Source: JBOGTC01 sp050692055
Lineage (GTDB): Bacteria > Chloroflexota > Limnocylindria > QHBO01
NCBI GenBank assembly: GCA_050692055.1
Contig: JBOGTC010000164.1
Coordinates: forward strand, 1-30,068
Length of the DNA stretch: 30,068 nt
Direction of reading: 5' to 3'
This document shows positions 1 through 8,031 of the stretch, piece by piece. Position 1 is the stretch's first letter; every line of letters starts with the position of its first letter. The notes beneath the pieces were generated by a model. It saw nothing but the letters and a program-made list of their open reading frames with translations, made no database searches and was not told where the DNA came from. Made by a program: the position numbers and the translations under genes.

Positions 1-1
1 G

Positions 2-205
2 GGCTTCCACGAGCGCGCCCGCACCGATGCCGGGCCGCTCGCCGCGCCGCCCGGCCCAATCCCGCTCGCCAGCTCCTGGCCGCCGCTCGCCGGGCTCGCG
101 GTGGTCATGGCCGGGCTGGGCCTCATCTACGGCCCCTGGCTGCTGCTCCCCGGGCTGGCGCTGGGCGTCGTGGCGGCCTACGGCTGGCTCGTGCAGCTGG
201 ATTGA
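2..205 (+). CDS. Partial small membrane protein, possibly cytochrome c oxidase subunit IV (C-terminus)
   Basis: An open frame enters from the left edge and stops with TGA at 203-205. It encodes about 67 residues: a Pro/Ala-rich hydrophilic stretch, then two hydrophobic segments separated by a short GPW turn, ending in LVQLD. The N-terminus is outside the window. A small two-helix protein beside qcrCAB would suit a CtaF-type or subunit IV protein of an aa3 oxidase, because oxidase and bc genes are often adjacent in high-GC Gram-positive-type bacteria. That assignment comes from context and general shape, not from a diagnostic motif. The DUF2891 gene starts 6 bases after the stop on the same strand, so the two are probably cotranscribed. 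It could equally be an unrelated two-helix protein. Confidence 0.5.
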   Translation, partial: GFHERARTDAGPLAAPPGPIPLASSWPPLAGLAVVMAGLGLIYGPWLLLPGLALGVVAAYGWLVQLD

Positions 206-211
206 GGCGAG

Positions 212-1264
212 ATGCAGCTCGACCGGCCCAGACGCCTCGCCATGCTCGAGCAGCGGGCCGACGAGTACCTGAGCGTCGCGATCGCCAACGTGCAGCGCGA
301 GTACCCGCACATGCCGCACTTCGTCGCCACGGGCCGCGAGGACTATCGCACCCACCGAGAGCTGCACCCCGCGTTCTATGGCTCCTACGACTGGCACTCA
401 TGCGTCGAGATGCACTGGACGATCGTGCGGCTCGTTCGTCAGGTCCCGGACCTGGCGGCCGCGGACGAGGCTCGGGGCGTGCTCGATGAGCTGCTGACGC
501 CGCACAACCTCGCGGCCGAGGCCGCCTTCTTTGCGAAGCCTGAGCATCGGTCGCTCGAACGGCCGTACGGCTGGGGCTGGCTCCTCACGCTCCAGCACGA
601 GCTGCTGACCTGGGAGCATCCTGCCGCGCGGCGCTGGGCCGGAGCGGTGGAGTCGCTGGCCGACGTGCTGACCGAGCGGCTGGTGGACTGGCTCCCCGCG
701 CTGACATACCCGCAGCGCACGGGTGTCCATCCCAACACAGCGTTCGGCCTGTCCCGTTCCCTCGACTACGCCGCGCTGCGCGCCCGCGGCGGTGACTCCG
801 CGCTGGTGGACGCGATCCGGACGGCCGCGCGCAGCTGGTTCATCGCGGACGTCGACTATCCGGCGCAGTACGAGCCGTCGGGCGCCGACTTCCTGTCGCC
901 GGCCCTGGCCGAGGCCGAGCTCATGTCCCGGACTCTCGACCCGCGCGCGTTCGCGCCGTGGTTGACGAGCTTCCTTCCCGGCATCGTGTCGGCCGAGCCC
1001 GCGTCGCTCTTCGAGCCTGCCCGGGTCTCCGACGAGACGGACGGTCAGATCGCACACCTCCATGGGCTGAACCTCAGCCGCGCGTGGATGTTCACTGCCA
1101 TGGCCGAGCGGCTGCCGGACGACGATGCGCGGATCGAGCCGCTGCTCGAGGCGGCCGGTCGCCACGCCGAGGCGTCGCTTTCGCACGTCGCCGGCAGCGA
1201 CTACGCCGTGGAGCACTGGCTGGCCGCGTACGCCACGCTCATGCTCAGCCACGGATCCGGCTGA
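212..1264 (+). CDS. DUF2891 family protein
   Basis: The 350-residue soluble protein shows the pattern I recognise for DUF2891: an N-terminal YPHMPHF segment, HPAFYGSYDWHSCVEMHW near residues 52-70, and YGWGWLLTLQHEL near 119-131. The conserved Trp, His and Tyr clusters suggest an alpha-helical toroid fold like that of glycan-processing enzymes, but no activity is established for the family that I can cite. The start is the ATG at 212, six bases after the upstream stop, with a weak GAGGCGA just before it. A second in-frame ATG lies at 239. No signal peptide is visible, so it is probably cytoplasmic. Its 3' end converges on qcrB across a roughly 330-base gap. Confidence 0.85.
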   Translation: MQLDRPRRLAMLEQRADEYLSVAIANVQREYPHMPHFVATGREDYRTHRELHPAFYGSYDWHSCVEMHWTIVRLVRQVPDLAAADEARGVLDELLTPHNLAAEAAFFAKPEHRSLERPYGWGWLLTLQHELLTWEHPAARRWAGAVESLADVLTERLVDWLPALTYPQRTGVHPNTAFGLSRSLDYAALRARGGDSALVDAIRTAARSWFIADVDYPAQYEPSGADFLSPALAEAELMSRTLDPRAFAPWLTSFLPGIVSAEPASLFEPARVSDETDGQIAHLHGLNLSRAWMFTAMAERLPDDDARIEPLLEAAGRHAEASLSHVAGSDYAVEHWLAAYATLMLSHGSG

Positions 1265-1596
1265 CACGCGCCGGGGCACGTCCGGGAAGCAGCCGCCTAG
1301 CCGCCCAGCTTGAAGGTCATCCCTGCGGCGGCGTTCGTGTCGCTATGACACGGCCAACGGTCCAAGGGTGCAAGTTACCGGCGCTTCGAGGCTCCCGAGC
1401 GCTCTGCTGACCCTCCTATCCTGCCGGCCGTGCAAACACGCTGGGTGATCAGGCCCTCGAGCATCATTCGGGCGGGGGCGAAGCTCGGCCAAGTTGCATG
1501 GCCGGCAGATTCGGGGTGCATCGACGCCACAGCCGGCCGGATGGCCGCAGGCAACCCCTGGGGCGAAGCCCGCCCTCCGCTACCCTGCCGGCTGCG
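1265..1596. other. Convergent intergenic region, no gene seen
   Basis: These 332 bases separate the 3' ends of the DUF2891 gene (+) and qcrB (-). I found no coding frame with the codon bias of the neighbours. The only clear local structure is a small hairpin at 1336-1352 (CGTGTC, five-base loop, GACACG), without a following T-run. The stretch 1500-1600 is rich in GCCGGC-like words that could pair in several ways, but I cannot single out a terminator. The dispersed repeat found at the other two long convergent junctions was not seen here. Confidence 0.4.
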
Positions 1597-2955
1597 TCAG
1601 CCACCCGCGTCTTCCTCCCAGCCGCCATCGGGCGTGCGGCGCAGGCGGACGACGCCGGTGGCGCCGGCGCCGGCCGCCTCGCGGCGCTGGAGCTCCAGGC
1701 AGACCCGATGGGTGACGAAGCCCGAGACGAACGGCAGCAGCAGGATTCCCAGCTGGAGGGCGCGAGTCGTCTCCTCGACCGAGACGGCGAAGATGACCGC
1801 CGCAACGTCGTTCCCGGCCGCCAGCGTGAGCAGGATGAAGAAGACGAGCCCGCCGACGCCGACGGCGGTGCGCATCGGCCTATCGCGAGGGCGGTCGAGG
1901 AGATGGTGCTCGCCGCGGTCGCCGGTCAAGCGCGCCTCGACGAACGGCCAGAAGGTGATCGCCGTGAACACGATGCCGGGGATCACGATGCCGGCCAGGA
2001 ACGGCTTTGGGATCGTGACGCCGAGCACGGTGAACTCGATCGGCGGGAAGAGCCGCAGGGCGCCGTCCAGCCAGCCCATGTACCAGTCCGGCTGTGACGG
2101 CGCGCTGACCTGCGTCGCGTCGTACGGGCCGAAGACCCAGACCGGGTTGATCTGGAAGATCCCGCCCATCAGCGCCAGGATCGCCGCGGTCAGCATGAAC
2201 AGCCCGAACGACTTCAAGACCTGCGAGGGCCAGAATGGCTTGCCGACCACGTTGCGCTCGGTGCGGCCGGGGCCGGCGAACTGGGTGTGCTTCTGGCGCC
2301 ACAGGATGGCGAGGTGCACCAACACCGCCCCGATCAGGATCGCCGGCAGCAGCATGATGTGGAACACGAAGAGCCGGCTGATCATCGCCTCGGCGGGGTA
2401 CTCGCCGCCGAAGAGCAGGAAGGCAAGTCCGGGACCGATGAACGGGATGGAGAGCGCCACCGAGTACACGATGCGCAGGCCGGTGCCGGACAGCAGGTCA
2501 TCCGGCAACGAGTAGCCGGTCAGGCCCATCGCCAGCGCCATGAGCAGCAGGCCGATGCCAACGAGCCAGTTGATCTCGCGCGGGTTGCGGAAGGCGCCGG
2601 TGAAGAAGACCCGCGCCATGTGCAGCACGATGGCGGCGACGAAGACGAGCGCCGCCCAATGATGGACCTGCCGCATGACGAGGCCGGCGCGCACCTCGAA
2701 GCTGAGCTCCAGGACGCTCCGATAGGCCGCCGAGACCTCGCTTCCCTGCAGAGGCACGTACGGGCCCTCGTACACGACCGGCGTGGCGTCGGGCACGTAG
2801 AACAAGGTCAGAAAGACGCCGGTCAGCACCAGGATGATGAGACAGGAGAGCGCAACCTCGCCCAGGAGGAAGGACCAGTGATCCGGAAAGACCTTGCGCA
2901 GGCCGGTCCGCGCCCAGTGCGACGTGCCGAGCCGGTCGTCGAGCCAGCCGATCAC
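1597..2955 (-). CDS. qcrB: Cytochrome bc complex cytochrome b subunit
   Basis: This is the di-heme cytochrome b that oxidises menaquinol or quinol at the Qo site in the membrane. The 452-residue product has about eight or nine hydrophobic helices. The heme b ligands are visible as two His pairs: H98/H112 in the VHHWAALVFVAAIVLH helix (spacing 14) and H199/H214 (spacing 15). The Qo-site motif appears as PDWY at 289-292, in place of mitochondrial PEWY. b and subunit IV-type regions are fused in one chain, and a hydrophilic tail follows the last helices, as in actinobacterial QcrB. Translation starts at GTG 2955, overlapping the qcrA stop as GTGA, so it should be translationally coupled. It is the last gene of the qcrC-qcrA-qcrB run. 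Confidence 0.95.
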   Translation of the reverse strand: MIGWLDDRLGTSHWARTGLRKVFPDHWSFLLGEVALSCLIILVLTGVFLTLFYVPDATPVVYEGPYVPLQGSEVSAAYRSVLELSFEVRAGLVMRQVHHWAALVFVAAIVLHMARVFFTGAFRNPREINWLVGIGLLLMALAMGLTGYSLPDDLLSGTGLRIVYSVALSIPFIGPGLAFLLFGGEYPAEAMISRLFVFHIMLLPAILIGAVLVHLAILWRQKHTQFAGPGRTERNVVGKPFWPSQVLKSFGLFMLTAAILALMGGIFQINPVWVFGPYDATQVSAPSQPDWYMGWLDGALRLFPPIEFTVLGVTIPKPFLAGIVIPGIVFTAITFWPFVEARLTGDRGEHHLLDRPRDRPMRTAVGVGGLVFFILLTLAAGNDVAAVIFAVSVEETTRALQLGILLLPFVSGFVTHRVCLELQRREAAGAGATGVVRLRRTPDGGWEEDAGG

Positions 2956-3806
2956 GTTCCGCCTCCCTCGGCCGGCGGGTCGTGCGTCATGTTCCAGAAG
3001 CTCGGGCCGACCGGCTCGGGGAAGTCGCCGCGGGCGACCAGGTAGCCGTCATCGTCCACGGACATCGGCAGCTGCGGCAACGGTCGCGCCGCCGGGCCGA
3101 AGACCGGGACCGCGCCGCGCGTGACGTCGAAGGTGGACTGGTGGCACGGGCAGAGCAGCTCGCGCGCCTCGGCGCGATAGAGGCCCACCGGGCAGCCCAC
3201 GTGCGTGCAGATCTTCGAGTAGGCGACACAGCCCTCGGGCGCCCAGTCGCCGCGGCCCTCGGGCAGGCGCAGCTCGCCGGCAGGGACCCTGACGAGGAGC
3301 GCCACGCCGTCGGGAGACCCGACGTGCCCGTCGGGATAGACGCTCGTCACGCTCCGAAAGCCCACGGCGGCGGGGCGGATCGGGTCGCCGTCACCGTCCA
3401 CGACCCGCATCCCCTCCTCCCAGGGCGTGCGGAAGAGCGCGCGGCCGGGGCTCGGGCCGAGCGAGAAGACGGGGAGCGCCAGCGCAGCGGCCAGCAGCGC
3501 CCCTGCACCGGCCAGCAGCCTGACGAGGAAGGAGCGCCGCGTGATCGCGTCAGCGTCGAAGGCCTGCCGCGCCGCCACGCGCATCTCAGGCGGCGAGGCG
3601 AGCGGATGACGCTCCTCGGTCTCCACGGTCGTATCCAGCAGCGCAACGGCCCAGATCACGATGCCGGTACCGATTCCGCCCAATGCCAGCGCCAGGAGTA
3701 CGCCCTCGACCTGTGGCTGGCCGCCCAGGATGTAGACCGCGATCAGGCCGACCGAGGCCAGCATGGCGAGCACGAAGCATGCGGCCGTTACACGCACCGC
3801 CCTCAT
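2952..3806 (-). CDS. qcrA: Rieske iron-sulfur subunit of the cytochrome bc complex
   Basis: The protein carries the [2Fe-2S] cluster that takes the first electron from quinol. Cluster ligands are plain: CTHVGC (C200, H202, C205) and CPCH (C219, H222), with the other two cysteines available for the disulfide. The N-terminus has three hydrophobic helices (about 8-28, 34-57 and 93-116), with a twin-arginine TRRSFL motif before the third. This is the architecture known from actinobacterial QcrA, where Sec places the first two helices and Tat the last. The downstream VFGPAARPLPQLP segment also matches that type. At 284 residues it is shorter than mycobacterial QcrA. The ATG at 3806 overlaps the qcrC stop by four bases (ATGA). 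Confidence 0.95.
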   Translation of the reverse strand: MRAVRVTAACFVLAMLASVGLIAVYILGGQPQVEGVLLALALGGIGTGIVIWAVALLDTTVETEERHPLASPPEMRVAARQAFDADAITRRSFLVRLLAGAGALLAAALALPVFSLGPSPGRALFRTPWEEGMRVVDGDGDPIRPAAVGFRSVTSVYPDGHVGSPDGVALLVRVPAGELRLPEGRGDWAPEGCVAYSKICTHVGCPVGLYRAEARELLCPCHQSTFDVTRGAVPVFGPAARPLPQLPMSVDDDGYLVARGDFPEPVGPSFWNMTHDPPAEGGGT

Positions 3807-4594
3807 CGATCAGGGTTCTCCACGGATCGCTCCACCTTCGGCGTCCACTCGCGGCCGACCAGGATCACGACCGCCACCAGCGAGGTCACGCCGAACGCCC
3901 AGGCGACGAGGCCCTCCGGCACCGGGCCGATGCCGCCGATCTCGAAGCCGCCGGGGTTCGCATCGGTCCTGAGAAACTCGACGTACGTGGCGAGGGCGTT
4001 GAGCTGCTCCTGCTCGAAGGCAAAGGCCGGCATCTGGCCAGGGCCAACGATCACCGCCTCCGCCACGGTGATCGGCTCCGCCTGGGCGAGCGGCGGAGCG
4101 ACCCATCCACCGCCGGTGGCGCCGCCGTTGGCGGTGGCGCCGTGGCACGGCGCGCAGTTGACGATGAAGATCTCCCGCCCCTGCTGGAGCAACGAGGGGT
4201 CGAGCTCGACGGTCGGAATTTCCGGCCCCTCGCCGAGGGAGGCCACGAAGGCGACGAGCGCATCGACCTCGTCCTCGTCATACGCGGGATCCTTGCGCTG
4301 GGTCTGCCCTTCGGCCTCCGCGGCCGGCATGCGCCCGGTGCGCAGCTGGTAGTCCGCGGACGCTGCTCCCGCATCGGTCAGGGGCGGCCCGTACGGCCCG
4401 CCTTCGCCATCGGTCCCGTGGCATGAGCTGCAGCCGGCGAGGAACAGGGTCTCGCCCTCGGCGAGGTTCCCGTCCTGGGCCGGGGCCGCCGCCCGCTCAG
4501 GCGCGGCGCTCGGCGCGCTCGCCGCGAGGGCACCGATCGCCATGGCCAGCGAGGCAGTGAGCACCAGGACGCCGACGGCGAGCGGACGCCTCAT
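3803..4594 (-). CDS. qcrC: Di-heme cytochrome c subunit of the bc complex
   Basis: The protein passes electrons from the Rieske centre toward the oxidase. It has an N-terminal signal/anchor helix (about 5-26), two cytochrome c domains with CSSCH (55-59) and CAPCH (147-151), likely axial methionines in GRMP (M90) and GQMP (M188), and a C-terminal membrane helix near residues 225-248 with a short basic tail. Two hemes plus a C-terminal anchor is the actinobacterial QcrC plan, which in mycobacteria replaces a soluble cytochrome c within a III-IV supercomplex. I start at ATG 4594 because it overlaps the previous stop as ATGA, as at the next junctions. An in-frame GTG at 4615 would add seven residues. 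Confidence 0.92.
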   Translation of the reverse strand: MRRPLAVGVLVLTASLAMAIGALAASAPSAAPERAAAPAQDGNLAEGETLFLAGCSSCHGTDGEGGPYGPPLTDAGAASADYQLRTGRMPAAEAEGQTQRKDPAYDEDEVDALVAFVASLGEGPEIPTVELDPSLLQQGREIFIVNCAPCHGATANGGATGGGWVAPPLAQAEPITVAEAVIVGPGQMPAFAFEQEQLNALATYVEFLRTDANPGGFEIGGIGPVPEGLVAWAFGVTSLVAVVILVGREWTPKVERSVENPDR

Positions 4595-4953
4595 CCGGTG
4601 CTCGCGAGCCTCCACACCATGAGCAGCGACACGAGGCTCCCCGCTGCGTAGCTGGCCGCGCGGGGGCGCGACGGAGCCTCCTCGCTCACCGAATCAGCCA
4701 GGACCAGCGACCCGACCGCCACCGCGCCATAGACCCAGTGCAGCCACTCGGCCGGTCGGGCGCCGCCGGCGAACAGGGCCAGCCCGGCGACGGCCTGGGC
4801 CGCGAGTGCGATGACGAGCGCCACGCGCAGCCAACCCAGCCAGGCTGGGACGCGCTGCAGCACGGCGCACACCACGGCCAGCAGCCCGAAGCCGATCAGC
4901 GCGGCCACCAGCGCGCCGGTCGCAGACGCATGCAGCGCGCCCATGCCCCCCAT
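4591..4953 (-). CDS. Small four-helix membrane protein upstream of qcrC
   Basis: I do not recognise a named family. The 120-residue product is almost entirely hydrophobic with four predicted membrane helices (about 11-31, 38-62, 70-86 and 103-117), and it holds a conserved-looking EWLHWVYG segment where the His sits at a helix start. It ends in a four-base ATGA overlap with qcrC and so is almost certainly in the same transcript. That linkage suggests an accessory or assembly role for the bc complex or its hemes, but this is context only. A second ATG three codons in (4944), preceded by a G-run, is an alternative start. Confidence 0.75.
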   Translation of the reverse strand: MGGMGALHASATGALVAALIGFGLLAVVCAVLQRVPAWLGWLRVALVIALAAQAVAGLALFAGGARPAEWLHWVYGAVAVGSLVLADSVSEEAPSRPRAASYAAGSLVSLLMVWRLASTG

Positions 4954-4974
4954 GATGCCGCACGCGGCGGCGGC

Positions 4975-5238
4975 TCAGGTGCGGTTGCCGACCGAGCGCA
5001 GTGTGACGAGCACGAGGATGGCGCCGAGCGTCGCGACGACGAGCGCGCCGAGGAAGCCGGTCGCCTCCTCCTGGTTGAGCACATTCACCCAGAGAAAGCC
5101 GCCGATGATGCCGCCCACGATGCCGACCAGCATTGTGCCGATGCAGCCGAAGCGCTCGCGCCCGGGTACGAAGAAGCCGGCAAGTGCGCCGGCGATGAGC
5201 CCGACGATGATCCAGCCCAGAATGCCCAGCTCACCCAT
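4975..5238 (-). CDS. GlsB/YeaQ/YmgE family stress-response membrane protein
   Basis: The 87-residue protein has three hydrophobic, Gly-rich helices with the family-typical order: an IIVGLIAGALAG helix, a short PGRERFGCIGTMLVGIVGG stretch and a final helix near GALVVATLGAILVLV. This is the transglycosylase-associated / GlsB family of small inner-membrane proteins induced by stress in several bacteria; no enzymatic activity is shown. The start at ATG 5238 is supported by a good ribosome binding site, GGAGG five bases upstream. An in-frame GTG at 5250 lies before that site and is unlikely. It is 21 bases upstream of the four-helix protein gene on the same strand, so it may lead the qcr transcript. 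Confidence 0.88.
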   Translation of the reverse strand: MGELGILGWIIVGLIAGALAGFFVPGRERFGCIGTMLVGIVGGIIGGFLWVNVLNQEEATGFLGALVVATLGAILVLVTLRSVGNRT

Positions 5239-5293
5239 GGTTGCCTCCACGTTCGTTGGTGTCGTGCGGCAGAATGCACGCCGCGTGCCGGTC

Positions 5294-5310
5294 AGGGCGT
5301 CAGACGCCCT
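5294..5310. terminator. Short hairpin over a stop codon
   Basis: AGGGCGT, a CAG loop and ACGCCCT form a perfect seven-base stem overlapping the stop codon of the metallophosphoesterase gene. There is no T-run after it on either strand, so it is only a weak candidate for a transcription pause or terminator between that gene and the GlsB-like gene. Confidence 0.3.
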
Positions 5311-5986
5311 CGAACGGGGGCAGCAGCTCCACTACCGTCGCGCCGGTGCAGTTGTAGAAGAGCGTGCCGTTGTGGCGCTCGGAGCGATCGTCCAGGCCGC
5401 GGCGCACCAGCGCGGTGTGGCCGTGCAGCCAGAGCGGCGAAGCGAGCCTGCCAGCAAGCCACCGGAACGCGGTGAAACCGCGGTGAGCGAGATCGTGGTC
5501 GTCGTTCACGCCGCGAGGCGGAGCGTGCGTCAGCACGATGAGCGGCCCCGCCCCACGTGCCGCCCAGCGCGCGCGCAGCACGCGGCGCCACATGCCGAAC
5601 GAGGAGACCTGCATGCCGCGCTCGTTGTAGCGAGGTGAGCCGGAGAATCCGATGAGCCGAACACCCGCCTCCTCGACGACCCGGCCATCGGCGAGCGGAT
5701 CCGGCAACAGCTTGGGCCCGGTGTGCTCCCAGGCGATTCCCACGTCGTGGTTGCCGCGGACGTAGCGCAGCGGCGCGCCGAAGGCATCGGCAACGAACGA
5801 GAGGTACTCCGGCTGGAGGTCGCCGCATCCCAGGACCGCGTCCACGTGGCCGATGCCACGCCGCGTGGCGGGCGAGTCGAGCGACGGGTCCGGCTCGTCG
5901 GACACGGCCAGAAAGCGGATCGGCCGATCGGCGCGAGCCGCAAAGGCAGCGGGGTCAGGCCACGTGAGCCGCAGGCGATCGCTCAC
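5300..5986 (-). CDS. Calcineurin-like metallophosphoesterase
   Basis: The 228-residue protein has the ordered metal-binding motifs of the superfamily: VSDE (28-31), GCGDL (53-57), GNHD (78-81), HAPP (153-156) and HGHT (187-190). The first motif is SDE rather than the usual DxH, so one first-site histidine ligand is replaced. I recall this SDE variant from a recognisable subgroup of bacterial metallophosphoesterases, so the protein need not be inactive. Substrate is unknown; hydrolysis of a phosphomono- or phosphodiester is the family expectation. No signal peptide is seen, so it is cytoplasmic. It starts with GTG at 5986, overlapping the stop of the upstream ParB/Srx-like gene as GTGA, which implies coupled translation. 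Confidence 0.88.
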   Translation of the reverse strand: MSDRLRLTWPDPAAFAARADRPIRFLAVSDEPDPSLDSPATRRGIGHVDAVLGCGDLQPEYLSFVADAFGAPLRYVRGNHDVGIAWEHTGPKLLPDPLADGRVVEEAGVRLIGFSGSPRYNERGMQVSSFGMWRRVLRARWAARGAGPLIVLTHAPPRGVNDDHDLAHRGFTAFRWLAGRLASPLWLHGHTALVRRGLDDRSERHNGTLFYNCTGATVVELLPPFEGV

Positions 5987-6684
5987 GGGTTCCGCTCGTC
6001 ATCTGCATCCGGAGCCGCCTCAGGATCCGTCTGGCGGGCCAGGTCGCGACGCGAGATCGCGTCGGCCGTGGTGCGACTCTCCACTGTGCGCGAGTGGCGG
6101 CCGAGGCCCGCCTGGCGCAGCTGCTCGCCACCGATCAGGGCGGTCGCGATGGAGCCGCTCCGCCGCTGCGGCGTGCGCCCGGGGACCAGGAGCTCGGTGA
6201 CGTCGGCATCGATCTCGGCGGCATCGGCCAGGCGGGCGGCCGCGACGCGGTTGTGCCCGTCGGCCACGAAGTAGTCGTCGTCGACCTTGCTCAGCTCCAC
6301 CGGCGGCAAAATGGCGAGGTTGTCATTGGCGGCCAGGATCCGGCGCCAGCGGGCAGCCCAGTTCCTTCCGCGCAGCTGCGGCAGCGGCAGGAAGTCGGCC
6401 GTGTTCTGCGAGGGCCGGCGCAAGGTGCCGACGATCCGATCGAGCGGAACCGACTGCAGGCCCACGCGCCTCGGCACGGCGGACGAGGCCTCGGGGTGAA
6501 GGTCGTACAGCGAGGGCAGGACCGAGCGTTCCGCGCGGCGACGGTCTGCGGCCGCCGCTCCCCGCCGGTGCCAGGCATCCCGCCCTCGCCGAAGCACGGC
6601 AAGAACAAGCAGGAGCAGGGCCAGCCGGCCGAACAGCCATCGGGCGAGGGTGCTGAGCAGGTGCATGAGAGGCTTACGTGCCAT
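5983..6684 (-). CDS. Membrane-anchored ParB/sulfiredoxin-like domain protein
   Basis: The 233-residue product has one hydrophobic helix at about 15-31 with basic flanks, a linker, and then a ParB N-terminal / Srx-like domain at about 75-165. The signature is PVELSKVDDDYFVADGHNRVAAAR, with DGHNR at 142-146 where ParB-family nucleotide-binding proteins have their phosphate-binding loop. No ParB helix-turn-helix or dimer domain follows. The C-terminal 55 residues are charged and probably disordered. It therefore is not a chromosome-partitioning ParB. A nucleotide- or phosphate-binding role at the membrane is plausible, but the function is unknown. The start is ATG 6684, with another in-frame ATG at 6666. 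It is divergent from the sugar transporter ATPase. Confidence 0.8.
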   Translation of the reverse strand: MARKPLMHLLSTLARWLFGRLALLLLVLAVLRRGRDAWHRRGAAAADRRRAERSVLPSLYDLHPEASSAVPRRVGLQSVPLDRIVGTLRRPSQNTADFLPLPQLRGRNWAARWRRILAANDNLAILPPVELSKVDDDYFVADGHNRVAAARLADAAEIDADVTELLVPGRTPQRRSGSIATALIGGEQLRQAGLGRHSRTVESRTTADAISRRDLARQTDPEAAPDADDERNP

Positions 6685-6779
6685 GGGGGTTGAAACGGTG
6701 GGTACTATGATGCCTGTCCCGAGCGCGGACCGCCCAAGGCCCGTTCGACCGAGCCATGCAACGAGGAGCGTCAGAAGCG

Positions 6780-7871
6780 ATGGCGACCGTCACCTTCGAC
6801 CACTTGTACAAGCGCTTCAGCGAGGAGGTCGTCGCCGTCAACGACCTCCACCTGGAGGTTGCAGACGGCGAGTTCCTGTGCCTCGTCGGTCCATCCGGCT
6901 GCGGCAAGACGACGGCGCTGCGCTGCGTCGCCGGCCTGGAGGAGATCAGCGAAGGCGAGCTTCGCATCGGCGACCGCGTCGTGAACAACGTCGCGCCCAA
7001 GGACCGTGACATCGCCATGGTCTTCCAGAGCTACGCGCTCTACCCGCACATGAGCGTGTACGACAACCTTGCCTTCGGCCTCAAGCTGCGCAAGGTCAAG
7101 AAGGACGACATCGATCGGCGCGTGAAGGAGGGGGCCGGCATCCTGGGCCTGGAGCGCTTCCTGGATCGCAAGCCCAAGGCACTCTCCGGCGGGCAGCGGC
7201 AACGCGTGGCGCTCGGGCGCGCCATCGTGCGCGAGCCGGCCGTCTTCCTGATGGACGAGCCGCTCTCCAACCTCGACGCCAAGCTGCGCGTCCAGACCCG
7301 CGCCGAGATCGCGCGCCTTCACCAGCGCCTGGAGACGACCACCATCTATGTCACCCACGACCAGGTCGAAGCGATGACCATGGGCGACCGCATCGCCGTC
7401 ATGCGTGACGGCCTCCTCCAGCAGGTCGGCACGCCGCAGGAGCTCTACGACCACCCGGTGAACATCTTCGTCGCCGGCTTCATCGGCTCGCCTGCGATGA
7501 ACTTCGCCACGACGAAGGCGGAGGGCAAGGACCTCATGTTCGGCGGCGCGAAGCTCGAGCTGGCGGGAGAGCAGGCCCGTGCGGCGGAGTCGCGGCCAGA
7601 TGGCGCGAGCGTCCTCATCGGCTTCCGCCCGGAGCACATCGAGATCGCCAACGGCCAGGCCGGCGGGGCTGTGCGCTTTCCCGCCACGGTCGACGTGGTC
7701 GAGTACCTGGGCAGCGAGGAGCTGATCCACGCCCAGGCGGAGGGCAACGAGATCGTGGCGCTCCTGCCGTCAGACGAGAAGGTCAAGGTCGGCGACCGTG
7801 TTGACCTCGCCGTGCCCATGGACAAGCTGCACATCTTCGACCCGGATAGCGAGAAGACGCTCGCTGGCTGA
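6780..7871 (+). CDS. Sugar ABC importer ATP-binding protein (MalK/MsmK/UgpC type)
   Basis: This is the ATPase that drives sugar uptake. Walker A GPSGCGKT is at 37-44, the signature LSGGQ at 135-139, Walker B VFLMDE at 155-160 and the switch His in VTHDQVEAMTMGDR (H193). After about residue 235 comes the TOBE/regulatory region, containing the GFRPEHIE motif typical of the MalK/UgpC subfamily. The total length of 363 is normal for the family. I choose ATG 6780 because the protein then begins at the usual MATVTFDHLYKRF point and a GAGGAG lies upstream, though spaced somewhat far (about 11 bases). ATG 6756 has no ribosome binding site. It is the first gene of the transporter run. This ATPase type often serves more than one importer. 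Confidence 0.93.
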   Translation: MATVTFDHLYKRFSEEVVAVNDLHLEVADGEFLCLVGPSGCGKTTALRCVAGLEEISEGELRIGDRVVNNVAPKDRDIAMVFQSYALYPHMSVYDNLAFGLKLRKVKKDDIDRRVKEGAGILGLERFLDRKPKALSGGQRQRVALGRAIVREPAVFLMDEPLSNLDAKLRVQTRAEIARLHQRLETTTIYVTHDQVEAMTMGDRIAVMRDGLLQQVGTPQELYDHPVNIFVAGFIGSPAMNFATTKAEGKDLMFGGAKLELAGEQARAAESRPDGASVLIGFRPEHIEIANGQAGGAVRFPATVDVVEYLGSEELIHAQAEGNEIVALLPSDEKVKVGDRVDLAVPMDKLHIFDPDSEKTLAG

Positions 7872-8031
7872 CCGAAGACCGATGCAACCCGACCCGTTGC
7901 CGAGGCCGTACTATTCAGAGACGTTAACGAAAACGCCCGGGCGACAGGCGCTTGAGCCGTCTGAACCCCACTGACGACCGAGCGATGGCGCTTCCGCGCC
8001 CTCGTCATTACCGGAGCAGGTGGAGGAACCC

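Noticed and set aside
1297..1365. Possible end of a - strand peptide ending MTFKLGG before the qcrB region
   Set aside because: The frame is closed by an upstream stop within about 25 codons and has no start signal.
1430..2515. Long + strand frame antisense to qcrB
   Set aside because: It is one of many long frames created by high GC and the codon bias of the real gene on the other strand. The product is low-complexity Arg/Ser/Pro sequence, while the - strand encodes an unmistakable cytochrome b.
6690..6708. Possible promoter TTGAAA with TACTAT before the importer ATPase gene
   Set aside because: The hexamers are only seven bases apart, and no -35 is seen 16-18 bases upstream. TACTAT alone may be a -10, but this is not enough for a feature.
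7897..7929. Possible promoter TACTAT (7909-7914) and operator-like palindrome CGTTAACG (7922-7929) before the binding-protein gene
   Set aside because: The position is suggestive of regulated sugar uptake (LacI-type sites often have such centres), but no -35 is seen and an 8-bp palindrome is weak evidence.
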